A stretch of 64,000 nt of DNA, from assembly GCF_025264625.1 (NCBI RefSeq), contig NZ_CP093313.1, positions 1,736,001-1,800,000 of the forward strand, read 5' to 3'. Of this stretch, positions 16,447-26,057 are shown piece by piece. The stretch is from Occallatibacter riparius. Lineage in GTDB: Bacteria > Acidobacteriota > Terriglobia > Terriglobales > Acidobacteriaceae. The translations under genes were made by a program, and so were the position numbers. Within the stretch, counting starts at the first letter, position 1; each line of letters begins with the position of its first letter. The notes beneath the pieces are model-generated. The model was not told where the DNA came from and did no database searches. It worked only from the letters and a program-made list of their open reading frames with translations.

Positions 16447-17549
16447 TCGAATCGTAACGCCTCCACCGCACGCACGCGCACCGCATAGCCTGCCGGATAG
16501 AGCGCACCGAGGATTCCAGTGATGAGCGCAAGGACAACAACGACGAGCATCAGGACCGGCCGCAGCGAGACATCCACGTAACCGTGCAGCGCGGGAACAG
16601 CCTTCAGGGCGTACAGCGCCGCGGTTCCAATAACAACGCCCAACGCGCCGCCCACGACCGCAATCACCGCGGACTCGCCGAGAATGGCGGCGGCAATCTG
16701 CGCGTTCGAGAAGCCATTCACGCGGAGTATTGCGATCTCGCGAATGCGCGTGAACACCGACATGATCATCGTATTCGCCACGCCGAGCCCGCCAAGCGCC
16801 AGCCCGCATCCACCGACGGCCCACGCAGTCGCTTTCAGGATTTTGAATTGCGAATACGAGCGCGAGAACTCCGCGTCTTCAAGCGCAATCAAACTCGGAA
16901 ATGTGGACTGAACCTGTTTCTTGAACGCAGTGATCTCATCTTTGCTCTGGAGCTTGATGGTGATAACCGAAGAGCCTTCCTTGTGGAAGAAGTCCTGCGA
17001 GGCGGTGAGCGGCATAAACACGCCGCCATCCTCGAATCCGTTGGCCGTCTTGATAATTCCAACCACGCGAAACGTTCCGTGACCGATCGGCACCTGGCTG
17101 CCGAGCGAGACTTTCAGAAACTCCGCGGCCCTCTGCCCAAGCACTACACCATCTTTGTGATCCGCGAAGTCCTCCACTCGCCCTGAGAGCCACTCGGCAT
17201 TGCGCAGACGCGCGTCCTCGGCAGTAATTCCGAAGCAGGTAATGATGGGATGATCCGCGCTGGACACGACCCCAAACAGCACGGGATCGGCGTGCGCCAC
17301 CATAGGCCATGAGGAGATCTGCTGCGCAGCGGTCTTTGGAACATCGCTGAAGAAGAGGTCCGAGACGTTACGCTCGAAGACGATCAACTCAGCGCCGCTC
17401 GAGAGGATTCCGGAAAACATTCCGATCGCGCCCTGCAGAACCGTAACCACCGTCAACATGGCAGCTACGCTGAACGCAATGCCCGCCAGGCTGATGAAGG
17501 AACGGATCCGGTGGCGGCGCAAATTTGTGAAGATAAGCCGGAGATACAT
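16443..17549 (-). CDS. FtsX/MacB-type ABC transporter permease
   Basis: A 368-residue permease. One N-terminal membrane helix (about 17-40, in RSFISLAGIAFSVAAMLTVV) is followed by a periplasmic domain of roughly 210 residues. Three C-terminal helices lie in the FtsX domain, with TRIREIAILRVNGFSNAQI as the coupling segment. This is the MacB/LolC topology. It pairs with the ATPase encoded next. Such pairs move lipoproteins or transmit force across the membrane. It starts seven bases after the polyprenyl synthase gene ends, so cotranscription is very likely. Confidence 0.9.
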   Translation of the reverse strand: MYLRLIFTNLRRHRIRSFISLAGIAFSVAAMLTVVTVLQGAIGMFSGILSSGAELIVFERNVSDLFFSDVPKTAAQQISSWPMVAHADPVLFGVVSSADHPIITCFGITAEDARLRNAEWLSGRVEDFADHKDGVVLGQRAAEFLKVSLGSQVPIGHGTFRVVGIIKTANGFEDGGVFMPLTASQDFFHKEGSSVITIKLQSKDEITAFKKQVQSTFPSLIALEDAEFSRSYSQFKILKATAWAVGGCGLALGGLGVANTMIMSVFTRIREIAILRVNGFSNAQIAAAILGESAVIAVVGGALGVVIGTAALYALKAVPALHGYVDVSLRPVLMLVVVVLALITGILGALYPAGYAVRVRAVEALRFE

Positions 17550-17556
17550 TGTTCCT

Positions 17557-18579
17557 CTAGGAAGCTGCCGCGGTGCACTCGCGCTGCGTGGCGGTGGGTT
17601 GCGGAGTTATGCGCTGTGAGGTGACGCGCCGCAACTCGTGCTGCAGGTCGGTTCGCAGGCGCCGCAGAAACTTGAGCGAGGGACGCCGGGCCATCAGCCC
17701 GTCGAGAGTGCGGTCGCCCACATCGATGAGCCTGGTGAGCCGCGCCAGCGCATCGGGCACGCCGATCGCCAGTGCAATATTCGGCCGGTCAAGATGCAGG
17801 TCGCGCGCAGCCGTCTTGCCGCTTGCCACAGAGCTCTGCATCACGTCCTTCAGGTCATCGACCATCTGGTACGCAAGGCCCCAGCAGGTGGCCATCCGCT
17901 CAAACAACTGCAGCTCACGGGCCGAGGCGCCGCCGAGCATCGCCGGCAGAACCAGCGTGAGCCTAATCAGCGATACCGTCTTTCCGCACGCTACGCGTTC
18001 CGTGGTTTCGCGATCATGCGGAAGCTCGGAGTAGTGCAGGTCGAGGCTCTGCCCGTTCAGCAAGCCATTCACGCCGAGCCGATCTTCGAGATAGCGCATC
18101 GCGTGAGCCTGCGCCGCATGAGGGCACTGAGAGATCGCGCGCCAGGTGAGTGCATAAGCGCGATTGATCAGCGCGAGAGCAGCGAGCATCGCGCTCGACT
18201 CGCCGTACTTTACATGCACGCAAGGAGCGCCCCGACGGGATGATGCGTTGTCCATCGCAGGCATGTCGTCGAAGATGAGCGAAGCGGTGTGGAAGTACTC
18301 GAGCGCGATGCCGAGATCCATCGCCGCGCGGTTTTCGATGCCGTACGCTCGCGCCATCTGGTAAACAACCCGTGGACGCACCAGGCTTCCCGGGTGCCGC
18401 AGTACGTGGCGCAGCGCAGAATCAAGCCGCGGCTCTGTGTCAGACGGCAGACACATAGCCTCCTGAAATTCAAGCTCGAGTTCCGCTATTGTGGGTTCGT
18501 CGCTTTCCGTCCGCATGGAATGCCTTCTAGCCTTATCCATCCAGTACTCATATTCGATAGATGTAGAGTCGTGCGTCAT
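17557..18579 (-). CDS. Polyprenyl synthetase (trans-isoprenyl diphosphate synthase)
   Basis: A 340-residue all-helical prenyltransferase. The first Asp-rich motif is DDMPAMD, followed by SRRG. The second is DDLKD in YQMVDDLKDVMQ, and KTVSLIRLTL carries a conserved basic residue. Both metal-binding motifs are intact, so it should condense isopentenyl diphosphate with an allylic diphosphate; the chain length cannot be stated. GGAG lies seven bases upstream of the ATG at 18579, and it is the first gene of the operon. A quinone or other isoprenoid made for the downstream redox proteins is a reasonable inference. Confidence 0.88.
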   Translation of the reverse strand: MTHDSTSIEYEYWMDKARRHSMRTESDEPTIAELELEFQEAMCLPSDTEPRLDSALRHVLRHPGSLVRPRVVYQMARAYGIENRAAMDLGIALEYFHTASLIFDDMPAMDNASSRRGAPCVHVKYGESSAMLAALALINRAYALTWRAISQCPHAAQAHAMRYLEDRLGVNGLLNGQSLDLHYSELPHDRETTERVACGKTVSLIRLTLVLPAMLGGASARELQLFERMATCWGLAYQMVDDLKDVMQSSVASGKTAARDLHLDRPNIALAIGVPDALARLTRLIDVGDRTLDGLMARRPSLKFLRRLRTDLQHELRRVTSQRITPQPTATQRECTAAAS

Positions 18580-18896
18580 ATGCCGTCTCCGCAGTCAAAA
18601 TGCCCGGGGTTCTTTTGAGACGCCGCTAAGGGGAGATAGAGAGCAGCATCAGCGCGCCTTGCGCAATGACAATTCGTTCATGTTCAAATCACTGAAAGGG
18701 CAGGGCCTGAGCGTCAGCGAGAGGAGCGTGATTTCAGGATAATCCGCATCGGTGATTACTAGAGAATGACATTGATGACAATTCGTTCATCCTTTCCCAT
18801 CACGTCATCAGAAGCGGACATTCTTTTCGTCTAACTAATGCCGGGGCTACGGATGAATAGACGCGATTCCTTGTTCGATGGACTAATATTCCTGAC
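18580..18896. promoter_or_regulatory. Divergent intergenic regulatory region with two identical 16-bp direct repeats
   Basis: This 317-bp gap separates the minus-strand operon from the plus-strand two-component genes. ATGACAATTCGTTCAT occurs exactly twice, at 18666-18681 and 18776-18791, in the same orientation and 110 bases apart. The repeat has ATGA/TCAT ends, as in many regulator sites. The second copy is preceded by a related AATGACATTG. Response regulators of the OmpR class often bind direct repeats near their own divergent targets, so these are candidate sites for the regulator encoded at 18897. No other gene is seen here. Confidence 0.6.
18884..18889 (+). promoter_or_regulatory. -10 candidate placing a leaderless start for the response regulator
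   Basis: TAATAT ends seven bases before the ATG at 18897. A transcript from it would begin at or next to that ATG. No Shine-Dalgarno sequence is visible before the ATG, which agrees with a leaderless message. No convincing -35 hexamer is present, so activation by a bound regulator is possible. Confidence 0.35.
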
Positions 18897-19574
18897 ATGC
18901 GGCTTCTGTTAGTTGAAGACGAGCACGATATTCAATCCTTCCTGAAGCAGGCTCTTACAGACGCTGGCTACGAAGTTGACCTCGCGGCCGACGGCAAGAG
19001 CGCGGAAGACTTCACGCGCGCGCATTCCTACGACATTCTGATTGTCGATCTTGGGCTGCCGGACATCGATGGCATCAGCCTCATCCTGCGGCTGCGCGGG
19101 AGTGGCGTTAGCGCGCCGGTGCTGATTTTGTCTGCACGGCGGTCCGTGGACGATCGCGTGCGCGGGCTGGAGCAGGGCGGCGACGATTATCTGACCAAGC
19201 CCTTCGCGCTTGCGGAGCTCCTGGCGCGGTTAAGAAACCTGCTGCGCCGCAACGCGCCCGCTGCACAGGAGACGACGCGGCTGCGCGTAATGGATCTCGA
19301 GCTCGATCTGCTGCGTCGCGAAGCCACGCGTGGCGGGCAAGCGCTGCAGCTTACGCCTCAGGAGTTTGTGCTGCTCGAATATCTCTGCCGCAATGCAGGC
19401 CGCGTCGTAACGCGCTCCATGATCCTTGAGAAGGTCTGGGGCATGCGCATTCAGCCCGACACCAACGTGGTCGATGTTCATATCTACAGGCTGCGCGGCA
19501 AGGTAGACGGCAGTGGCCAGCAGCCCATCATCAAGACACTGCGCGGAGTCGGCTATGTCATCAAAGACCGCTAA
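18897..19574 (+). CDS. OmpR-family response regulator
   Basis: A 225-residue two-domain regulator. The receiver domain has the acidic pair in LVEDEHD, the phosphorylation site Asp51 in IVDLGLPDIDG, and the conserved Lys in DYLTKPFALAE. The C-terminal winged-helix DNA-binding domain is seen from LQLTPQEFVLLEYLCRNAGR to VHIYRLRGKVD and TLRGVGYVI. Its histidine kinase overlaps its 3' end by 20 bases. Divergent placement next to the redox/prenyl operon and the paired repeats between them suggest it controls that operon; this is inference. Confidence 0.93.
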   Translation: MRLLLVEDEHDIQSFLKQALTDAGYEVDLAADGKSAEDFTRAHSYDILIVDLGLPDIDGISLILRLRGSGVSAPVLILSARRSVDDRVRGLEQGGDDYLTKPFALAELLARLRNLLRRNAPAAQETTRLRVMDLELDLLRREATRGGQALQLTPQEFVLLEYLCRNAGRVVTRSMILEKVWGMRIQPDTNVVDVHIYRLRGKVDGSGQQPIIKTLRGVGYVIKDR

Positions 19575-21042
19575 GCCCGCGATGCGCAGCGCCGCCTGGC
19601 GCATCTCCTTATGGGCAACGCTCGCCTTCGCAGCGGGCACGATGGTGGTCTTCTTCGTGCTCGATCAGTTTGTTGCCACTGACATTCATCGTCGCGGTGA
19701 CGCATGGCTCACCGGCGAGGTCGAGGTCCTGGCTGACGTGGCGGAGCGCACCCCCAACGATGCGCTCTACAACCGCGTTGTGGGCGAAGTCGCCGAGCTC
19801 GCTGCGCATGAAATTCCCAACCGCGTGGCCTCCGATGATGAATCCGAAAAGCAGTCAAGCGCGATTCCCAACAACTCCGTGTTCTTCCTGCAGGTCGGCG
19901 CCGACCGCTCGCTGAAGCTCTGGGTGGGCCCGGGTGACGGACGAGACTATCTTGAAGCGGTGCTGGCCAACCGCCTTCTGGTGGACAGGCCCACGGACAT
20001 TCGAGTGCTGGGATCGCGCACCCCATTTCGAGTCGCATCCGTGCCAATGAAGGACGGCAGCCGCGTGTTCCTGGGGCTGTCGGAACGCGATCAGCTCCGC
20101 GTGGTGCGCAATCTGCGTACGCGCTTCTTTCTGCTCTGGCTTTCGCTGGTTCTCCTGGGGTTCGGTATCGTCTTCTTCACCACCAGACGCATGTTGAGCC
20201 ATGTACGCAGCATCTCGGAGGCGGCCTCGCATATCGGTCATTCCGAGCTCGACACGCGCGTGCCCACTTCCAACCGCAATGATGAAATCGCGCAGCTCGC
20301 CATCACGCTGAATGGAATGCTCGATCGCATCGAGAGTTCGATGCATCAGCTGCATACGATTACTGACTCGCTGGCGCACGATCTGCGCAGCCCGCTCACT
20401 GCTATTCGCGGCAAGCTCGAGTCGTCGCTTTCCACCGCGCGCGACGGCGAACCTTCCGAGGCAATCGTCTCGGCGATCGATGAACTCGATCGCCTTACTG
20501 ATTTTCTGAACAAGTCGCTCGATGTTGCCGAGGCTAGAGCCGATGCGCTGCGGCTGACGCGTGTCGAGATCGATCTCGATGAGCTGCTTCGCGCGATGGT
20601 CGATCTATACGAGCCGTCCATGTCTGAGCGTGACCTTACACTGTCGCTGGCGAGTGATGGCCCGCTGCGGATCACTGGGGACGCAGGTCTGCTTCATCGC
20701 ATGATTGCGAACCTGTTCGACAATGAGCTGAAGCATTTACCCGCAGGATGCAGCGTCACTGTAGGCCTTCACGCCACCGAAAGCGAAGCGACGCTCATGG
20801 TCGAAGACAACGGGCCCGGCTTCGACTGGCAGACCCTCGCGAGCCTGTTTGTGCGGCGGGTGAAGGGAAAACAATCGAGCGGACATGGACTGGGGCTCGC
20901 TTTCATCGATGCCGTAGTGCGAGCGCATGGTGGCACTGTCAACGCATCCAATGGCGGGAAGGGCGGTGCTCGTATCGTCATTACGCTTCCGCTTGCGTCG
21001 ACAGAACGCGGCTGGCCGCTCACGTCTTCGGCAGCAAGTTGA
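19555..21042 (+). CDS. Membrane sensor histidine kinase
   Basis: The 495-residue kinase has a first membrane helix near residues 15-40, a periplasmic domain of about 140 residues, and a second helix near 195-215. A HAMP segment follows, then the H-box with His275 in DSLAHDLRSPLTAIRG. The ATPase domain shows MIANLFDNELKH, VEDNGPGFDW and SSGHGLGLAFIDAVV. It should autophosphorylate and pass phosphate to the adjacent regulator. The ATG at 19555 overlaps the regulator gene; an ATG at 19582, just after the regulator stop, is an alternative. The sensed signal is unknown. Confidence 0.9.
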   Translation: MSSKTAKPAMRSAAWRISLWATLAFAAGTMVVFFVLDQFVATDIHRRGDAWLTGEVEVLADVAERTPNDALYNRVVGEVAELAAHEIPNRVASDDESEKQSSAIPNNSVFFLQVGADRSLKLWVGPGDGRDYLEAVLANRLLVDRPTDIRVLGSRTPFRVASVPMKDGSRVFLGLSERDQLRVVRNLRTRFFLLWLSLVLLGFGIVFFTTRRMLSHVRSISEAASHIGHSELDTRVPTSNRNDEIAQLAITLNGMLDRIESSMHQLHTITDSLAHDLRSPLTAIRGKLESSLSTARDGEPSEAIVSAIDELDRLTDFLNKSLDVAEARADALRLTRVEIDLDELLRAMVDLYEPSMSERDLTLSLASDGPLRITGDAGLLHRMIANLFDNELKHLPAGCSVTVGLHATESEATLMVEDNGPGFDWQTLASLFVRRVKGKQSSGHGLGLAFIDAVVRAHGGTVNASNGGKGGARIVITLPLASTERGWPLTSSAAS

Positions 21043-21071
21043 AGCTTCAGCTTGCAGAGGAGCCCATTCAT

Positions 21072-21500
21072 TTGACTCATCCACAATTGGCACGCGATCT
21101 GCTCGGTATCTTCTGCGCTATGCAGGGGGCGGGCACCATCGCGGTGGATATGAATCGCACGCATGCGGCCAATCCTCTATGGCTGCACCATGCGCGCTTT
21201 CACGTGGTGTGGCAAGCGGCGACGACCGTGGGGCTCGCGATCATCGAGCTTGCCCTCCTGTTCGGTTCCGGTCCCATCACGCCGTTGCATTTCTACCTGG
21301 CGCTGGCATTGTCTGCTCTGCCTGCATTCGGCTTCTTTGTGGCTCTGGTCACGCGCGGCATTTACGGCGGCGCTCTGTCCGACCCGAACGGGATCCGGCC
21401 GCTGATGATCGGCAGGACTCTCCAAATCGACCTCAACCTGGTCGCCGAAATCGCAGTCTTGATTGTGCTCGGCGCGATTGTGTTGTTGTTCCGCTCCTGA
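21072..21500 (+). CDS. Small four-helix membrane protein downstream of the histidine kinase
   Basis: About 142 residues with four hydrophobic segments: ARDLLGIFCAMQGAGTIAV, the VGLAIIELALLFG region, FYLALALSALPAFGFFVAL and NLVAEIAVLIVLGAIVLLF. A HARFHVVWQA stretch with two His sits between helices 1 and 2. The likely start is TTG at 21072 with AGAGGAG at 21056-21062, because a later ATG at 21120 would remove helix 1. It follows the kinase by 29 bases and is probably cotranscribed. The family is not identified with confidence; it could be an accessory sensor protein. Confidence 0.6.
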   Translation: MTHPQLARDLLGIFCAMQGAGTIAVDMNRTHAANPLWLHHARFHVVWQAATTVGLAIIELALLFGSGPITPLHFYLALALSALPAFGFFVALVTRGIYGGALSDPNGIRPLMIGRTLQIDLNLVAEIAVLIVLGAIVLLFRS

Positions 21501-21547
21501 CGAATTCTGCGTTCCGTGCTGTCGAAGCGAAACAGGGTGCGGTCGCT

Positions 21548-21844
21548 TCAGCTTTCCACGTAATCCCAGAAGGCGTCGGTCAGCTCGGCGCCATGCTCAT
21601 TCAGAATGCGGCGCGAAGCGCGTTCGACCTCTTCGACGAGTCCGTGCAGATACTCGCGCGATCGCGAGATGGCCACCACGCCTACGGTAGCCGATTGCCA
21701 GGTCACAGCTTCGTCCATCTCGGCAACGGAGATGTTGAATCCCTGCCGCAGCTGATCCTTGAGCGAGCGCACAACCTGACGCCGGTCCTTGAGGGACTGG
21801 GCGTGCTCGATCCGGATCTCCAATGTCAGCTGAGCGACCGGCAT
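21548..21844 (-). CDS. DUF503 family protein
   Basis: A 98-residue protein matching the DUF503 pattern: an N-terminal strand LTLEIRIEHAQSLKDRRQVV, then SLKDQLRQGFNISVAEMDE and a central WQSATVGVVAIS strand. Members are small alpha/beta proteins found widely, often near ribosome-binding factor genes, without a firmly assigned activity. It lies on the same strand as coaD, 87 bases downstream of it. It is probably cytoplasmic. Confidence 0.85.
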   Translation of the reverse strand: MPVAQLTLEIRIEHAQSLKDRRQVVRSLKDQLRQGFNISVAEMDEAVTWQSATVGVVAISRSREYLHGLVEEVERASRRILNEHGAELTDAFWDYVES

Positions 21845-21931
21845 GGGTCAGGTGGACTTTTTCACCGACAGTGTAATGCGCGAACGTCTCACGATGGAAC
21901 CTTTTTCTCCGCGGAGCGCCCCGGAAATCTT

Positions 21932-22417
21932 CTACGTCTTCGTCATCCGGTTCCGCAGCCGCTTCAGAACGTTAGGCGGCACCAGGCCGGTTACGTCGCC
22001 GCCGAAGCTGAAGACCTCCTTCACCATGCGCGAGCTCACAAAGGAGTAGCGTCCCGCCGGCTGCAGAAAGACAGTTTCGATATCGGGCGCGAGCCGCCGG
22101 TTCATCAAGGCCATCTGGAATTCGTATTCATAGTCGGAGATGGCGCGGATGCCCCGCAGCACCGCGTTCGCTTCCTGCTGACGCGCGAAATCGACCATGA
22201 GCCCGTTGAACCTGGCCACCGAGACATTGCCGAGGGTACGGGTGGCCTCCTCCAGCATTTCCACGCGCTCGGAGACTGTAAACAGCGGGTCTTTGCCGGG
22301 ATTGTTCAAGACGGCAACAACGAGATGGTCAAACAGCTTTGACCCGCGCTGGATCAAATCGACATGCCCGTTGGTAGGCGGATCGAACGTGCCAGGGTAG
22401 ATTGCTTTGACAGGCAT
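21932..22417 (-). CDS. coaD: Pantetheine-phosphate adenylyltransferase
   Basis: A 161-residue enzyme of the nucleotidyltransferase HIGH superfamily. The start AIYPGTFDPPTNGHVDLI contains the TxxH and HxGH-like motif, with VLRGIRAISDYEYEFQMALM and the C-terminal signature YSFVSSRMVKEV. It transfers AMP from ATP to 4'-phosphopantetheine in the fourth step of coenzyme A synthesis. Length and motifs match the family fully. It lies between DUF503 and a membrane phosphatase on the minus strand. Confidence 0.97.
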   Translation of the reverse strand: MPVKAIYPGTFDPPTNGHVDLIQRGSKLFDHLVVAVLNNPGKDPLFTVSERVEMLEEATRTLGNVSVARFNGLMVDFARQQEANAVLRGIRAISDYEYEFQMALMNRRLAPDIETVFLQPAGRYSFVSSRMVKEVFSFGGDVTGLVPPNVLKRLRNRMTKT

Positions 22418-22468
22418 GGCTGCTCCAAAGGGATTTTAGCAGCGTGACTGGAGACATCTCGCGCAAAC

Positions 22469-24523
22469 TCAATAAGTAGGCGCGAGTTCTTCCTCCTCTG
22501 TCCGGCTGCTCTCCAGAGCCGCAATATAGATGGAGATGACCGTGATGTCGTCGTTCTGGCCAAAGCGCTTGGCAGTTTGCGCAATATAACGTGCCGACTC
22601 GTTGGAAACCTGCTGCGTCCGCTCGAAACCAAACAGCTCGCCGTCATCATTCTGGGCTTCAACCACGCCATCGGAGAGGAAGATAACGCGCATGCCCTGC
22701 TGCAGCTGGAACCGCACCTGCTCGTAAGTCATGCCGGGGATCACGCCCAGCGGCAGCCCCGGAGGCAGCTCGATCTCCCGTCCGTCGCGATACGGGCTAA
22801 GGTGGCCGGCATTGGCTACGTCCATGCTTCCATCGCGATAGATGCGCGCACAAACGCACGTGGAGAAGCTGACCACCGCGTCTTTGTCTTTGCTGCGCGC
22901 TGCCTGCGAACCCGCCGCGCCAATCAGAACGTTGTTCAGGTGCTGCAGGATGGTGGCCGGGTCGCGCGAGAGATCGTTGCGGAACGCCCCCACCAGAGTG
23001 CTGGCATTCATCGCGGCCTGCAGCCCTTTTCCGCTGACGTCACCGGCGACGATGAGCAGTGAGCCGTCCTCAACCGGCAGCACCTGGAAGAAGTCGCCGC
23101 CCACACCGTTCACGGGGACATACGCGCTCTCGAGCATGAAGTGCTTATTCGAGGGCAGCTCCGTGGGTATCAGCATGGCCTGCACGCTGCGCGCGGCGGC
23201 TATTTCGGCGTTCGACCGCTGCTCCTCCTGGCTGACGCGCACAAACCGATACAGAATGACTGCGATCAGGCTAGCCAGGAAGATGGCGAAGCTGAGGTTG
23301 CTGATGCCGAACTGGATAGGCCCCAGGCTGAACCGGTGGTTGGCCATTTTGTCCGAGATCCAGCGCTTGTCTGCCATGTACATCAGCACCGTGTCGATCG
23401 AGTCCGCGACAGCGGCCAGGGCGAACGGGAAAAGCATGACGCCCGCCTCGCGCTGGCCGCGCCGCCAGGCATGGAAGAGCATCCAGAGGACGAGGCCCAA
23501 GAAGGCGACCTCGGCGCTCACGGACAAAATCTCGTATATCTGCTCAAGACCCAGCAGCGCAAAGGCAGGGAAGACGAGGAATGCTATCTGAACGCCGCGA
23601 ATGAATCGCCGGTTGGAGTCGGCGGTAAAACGGAGAATGAACTCCAGCGTAACGGCCATGAAGATCCGACCAATCCATAGATTCATGGGGAAGTACGCGG
23701 AATGCGAGATGATGGCTAGCTGCCACAGGAGCTGAATGATCCCGTTGACCGCAACCGTGACGCATAGCAGGGCGAGCCACAGGTACTCAGAGTGATGGCG
23801 CTGGGCAAAGAACAGGATCGCTCCGAAGGCTGCCACAAAGAGGAACAGAAGACTCAGCACAAGCTGAGCGATGATCTCGTGGTCCCAGCGCTGGGAAACT
23901 GCCACGGCGAGGCGGTCGGCGATGTCGTGATGGGCACCCAGTTCGACGCGATCGAGCAGCCCGTGCGAGATCTGGACACCAGGCGCAGCCCAGGTGCGCA
24001 CAGCAATCAGAATGGTGCCGTCTGCCGCAGGCGCCGGCAGACTGAGATCGAGCGGCAGCGACATATACATGCTCGGGCTGCCGTCGAACCCGCGCGAATG
24101 GCCGACCTCGACGCCGTTGGCGAAGACGGAAAGCTGCCCGATCGAATGCGGGGTCAGCAGCAGGTCCAGCGGCTCACCGCCCGGCGGTTGAAGCTGTCGC
24201 GCGTTGATGCGAATGCGATACCAGGCATATCCGGCGTAAGACTCGAAGCCGAGCTCGCTCAGTGGCTTATCGAGCGTGACCGCAGACCAGCTGCTGTCGT
24301 CGAGCGCAGGATCCGCCCACTGCGGATTGTCGCCGATCTGGAACCGCCAGGGACCCTCAAGATGCGCCTCCGTGTGGCCGGCGGGGGTCACGGTATTACT
24401 GCCGGCGGGCTGGGCCGCCGCTGTGGGAGCCGGAGCGTCATGTGCCCACGCAAAACGGCCTGCGCAGACGACCAGAAGCAGGGTCGCGATCGGCCATAGC
24501 GCAGCTCGTCCGGCGAATCTCAT
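22469..24523 (-). CDS. Membrane sensor PP2C (SpoIIE-type) phosphatase with extracytoplasmic jelly-roll domain
   Basis: About 684 residues. A signal-like helix ends near AGRFAWA, followed by a periplasmic beta-sandwich (about 50-210) resembling the sugar-binding domain of GH2 enzymes, with GPWRFQIGDNPQWADPALDD and GYAWYRIRI. Some seven membrane helices follow. The C-terminal phosphatase shows VGGDFFQVLP, IVAGDVSGKG and FGQNDDITVIS. It should dephosphorylate a STAS antagonist in response to an outside signal. The ATG at 24523 starts the signal peptide; an upstream start would overlap nothing useful. A paralogue lies at 32879-34978. Confidence 0.85.
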   Translation of the reverse strand: MRFAGRAALWPIATLLLVVCAGRFAWAHDAPAPTAAAQPAGSNTVTPAGHTEAHLEGPWRFQIGDNPQWADPALDDSSWSAVTLDKPLSELGFESYAGYAWYRIRINARQLQPPGGEPLDLLLTPHSIGQLSVFANGVEVGHSRGFDGSPSMYMSLPLDLSLPAPAADGTILIAVRTWAAPGVQISHGLLDRVELGAHHDIADRLAVAVSQRWDHEIIAQLVLSLLFLFVAAFGAILFFAQRHHSEYLWLALLCVTVAVNGIIQLLWQLAIISHSAYFPMNLWIGRIFMAVTLEFILRFTADSNRRFIRGVQIAFLVFPAFALLGLEQIYEILSVSAEVAFLGLVLWMLFHAWRRGQREAGVMLFPFALAAVADSIDTVLMYMADKRWISDKMANHRFSLGPIQFGISNLSFAIFLASLIAVILYRFVRVSQEEQRSNAEIAAARSVQAMLIPTELPSNKHFMLESAYVPVNGVGGDFFQVLPVEDGSLLIVAGDVSGKGLQAAMNASTLVGAFRNDLSRDPATILQHLNNVLIGAAGSQAARSKDKDAVVSFSTCVCARIYRDGSMDVANAGHLSPYRDGREIELPPGLPLGVIPGMTYEQVRFQLQQGMRVIFLSDGVVEAQNDDGELFGFERTQQVSNESARYIAQTAKRFGQNDDITVISIYIAALESSRTEEEELAPTY

Positions 24524-24690
24524 GAGTGGTTCAAGTGTAGACGAGGTACGGAAAACCTGCCGCCTCCGCCCCCGCCGGGGATATGGGTGGATACGAGACC
24601 GCGAAGCGGCCAGTTCCTGATAACTGCTTGTAACAACAAACAAAACGGCCACCTTCCGGCAGCCGTTCTGTTCAGAGCTGGAGAGTGCCG

Positions 24691-25770
<1,080 letters not shown>

Positions 25771-25848
25771 GCGGGTGGTTCTCCTTCTAAAAGCGCACTC
25801 TCAGTCTGCTTCCCAGTCGGGGGAGCAAGCAAGACTCCTGGAGTGCAG

Positions 25849-25858
25849 TTCGTACGAA
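25849..25858. promoter_or_regulatory. Palindrome upstream of recA, possible damage-response operator
   Basis: TTCGTACGAA is a perfect 10-bp palindrome, within the larger GTTCGTACGAAT. It lies 79 bases upstream of the recA start. LexA operators differ between phyla, and this does not match the Gram-positive or enterobacterial consensus, so the assignment is tentative. Confidence 0.25.
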
Positions 25859-25867
25859 TTCTAGCAC

Positions 25868-25907
25868 CACCTGCGGTGGGCCAACTGCGCCTGCGGTGCC
25901 ATTCTCG
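25868..25907. repeat. Second copy of the 40-bp dispersed intergenic repeat
   Basis: Bases match 11461-11500 at 31 of 40 positions without gaps. The copy lies in the recA upstream region, between recA and the GT87-like gene. The rest of the 25771-26057 gap shows no gene. Confidence 0.5.
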
Positions 25908-26057
25908 CCTAGGTGCAAAGCCATGGAGGGCAAGTGAACTCGGGGGCTGGAATGCATCAAGCCGGCCAGCGTCACAAGTGATTTGCGAGTTTACTCCACC
26001 AGAGCGACCGGTGCGTGTATCCTTCTTGCTCTCTTTATCGCCAGAATGGCCAAAGAT

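Noticed and set aside
16447..16824. N-terminal extension of the ABC ATPase frame
   Set aside because: The extra residues are Arg/Gly-rich noise lying inside the permease gene. The ATG at 16446 overlaps the permease stop and starts the ATPase fold.
20927..22342. Plus-strand open frame of 471 codons
   Set aside because: It spans the kinase end, the small membrane protein, DUF503 and coaD in the wrong frame or strand, and its translation lacks any family pattern.
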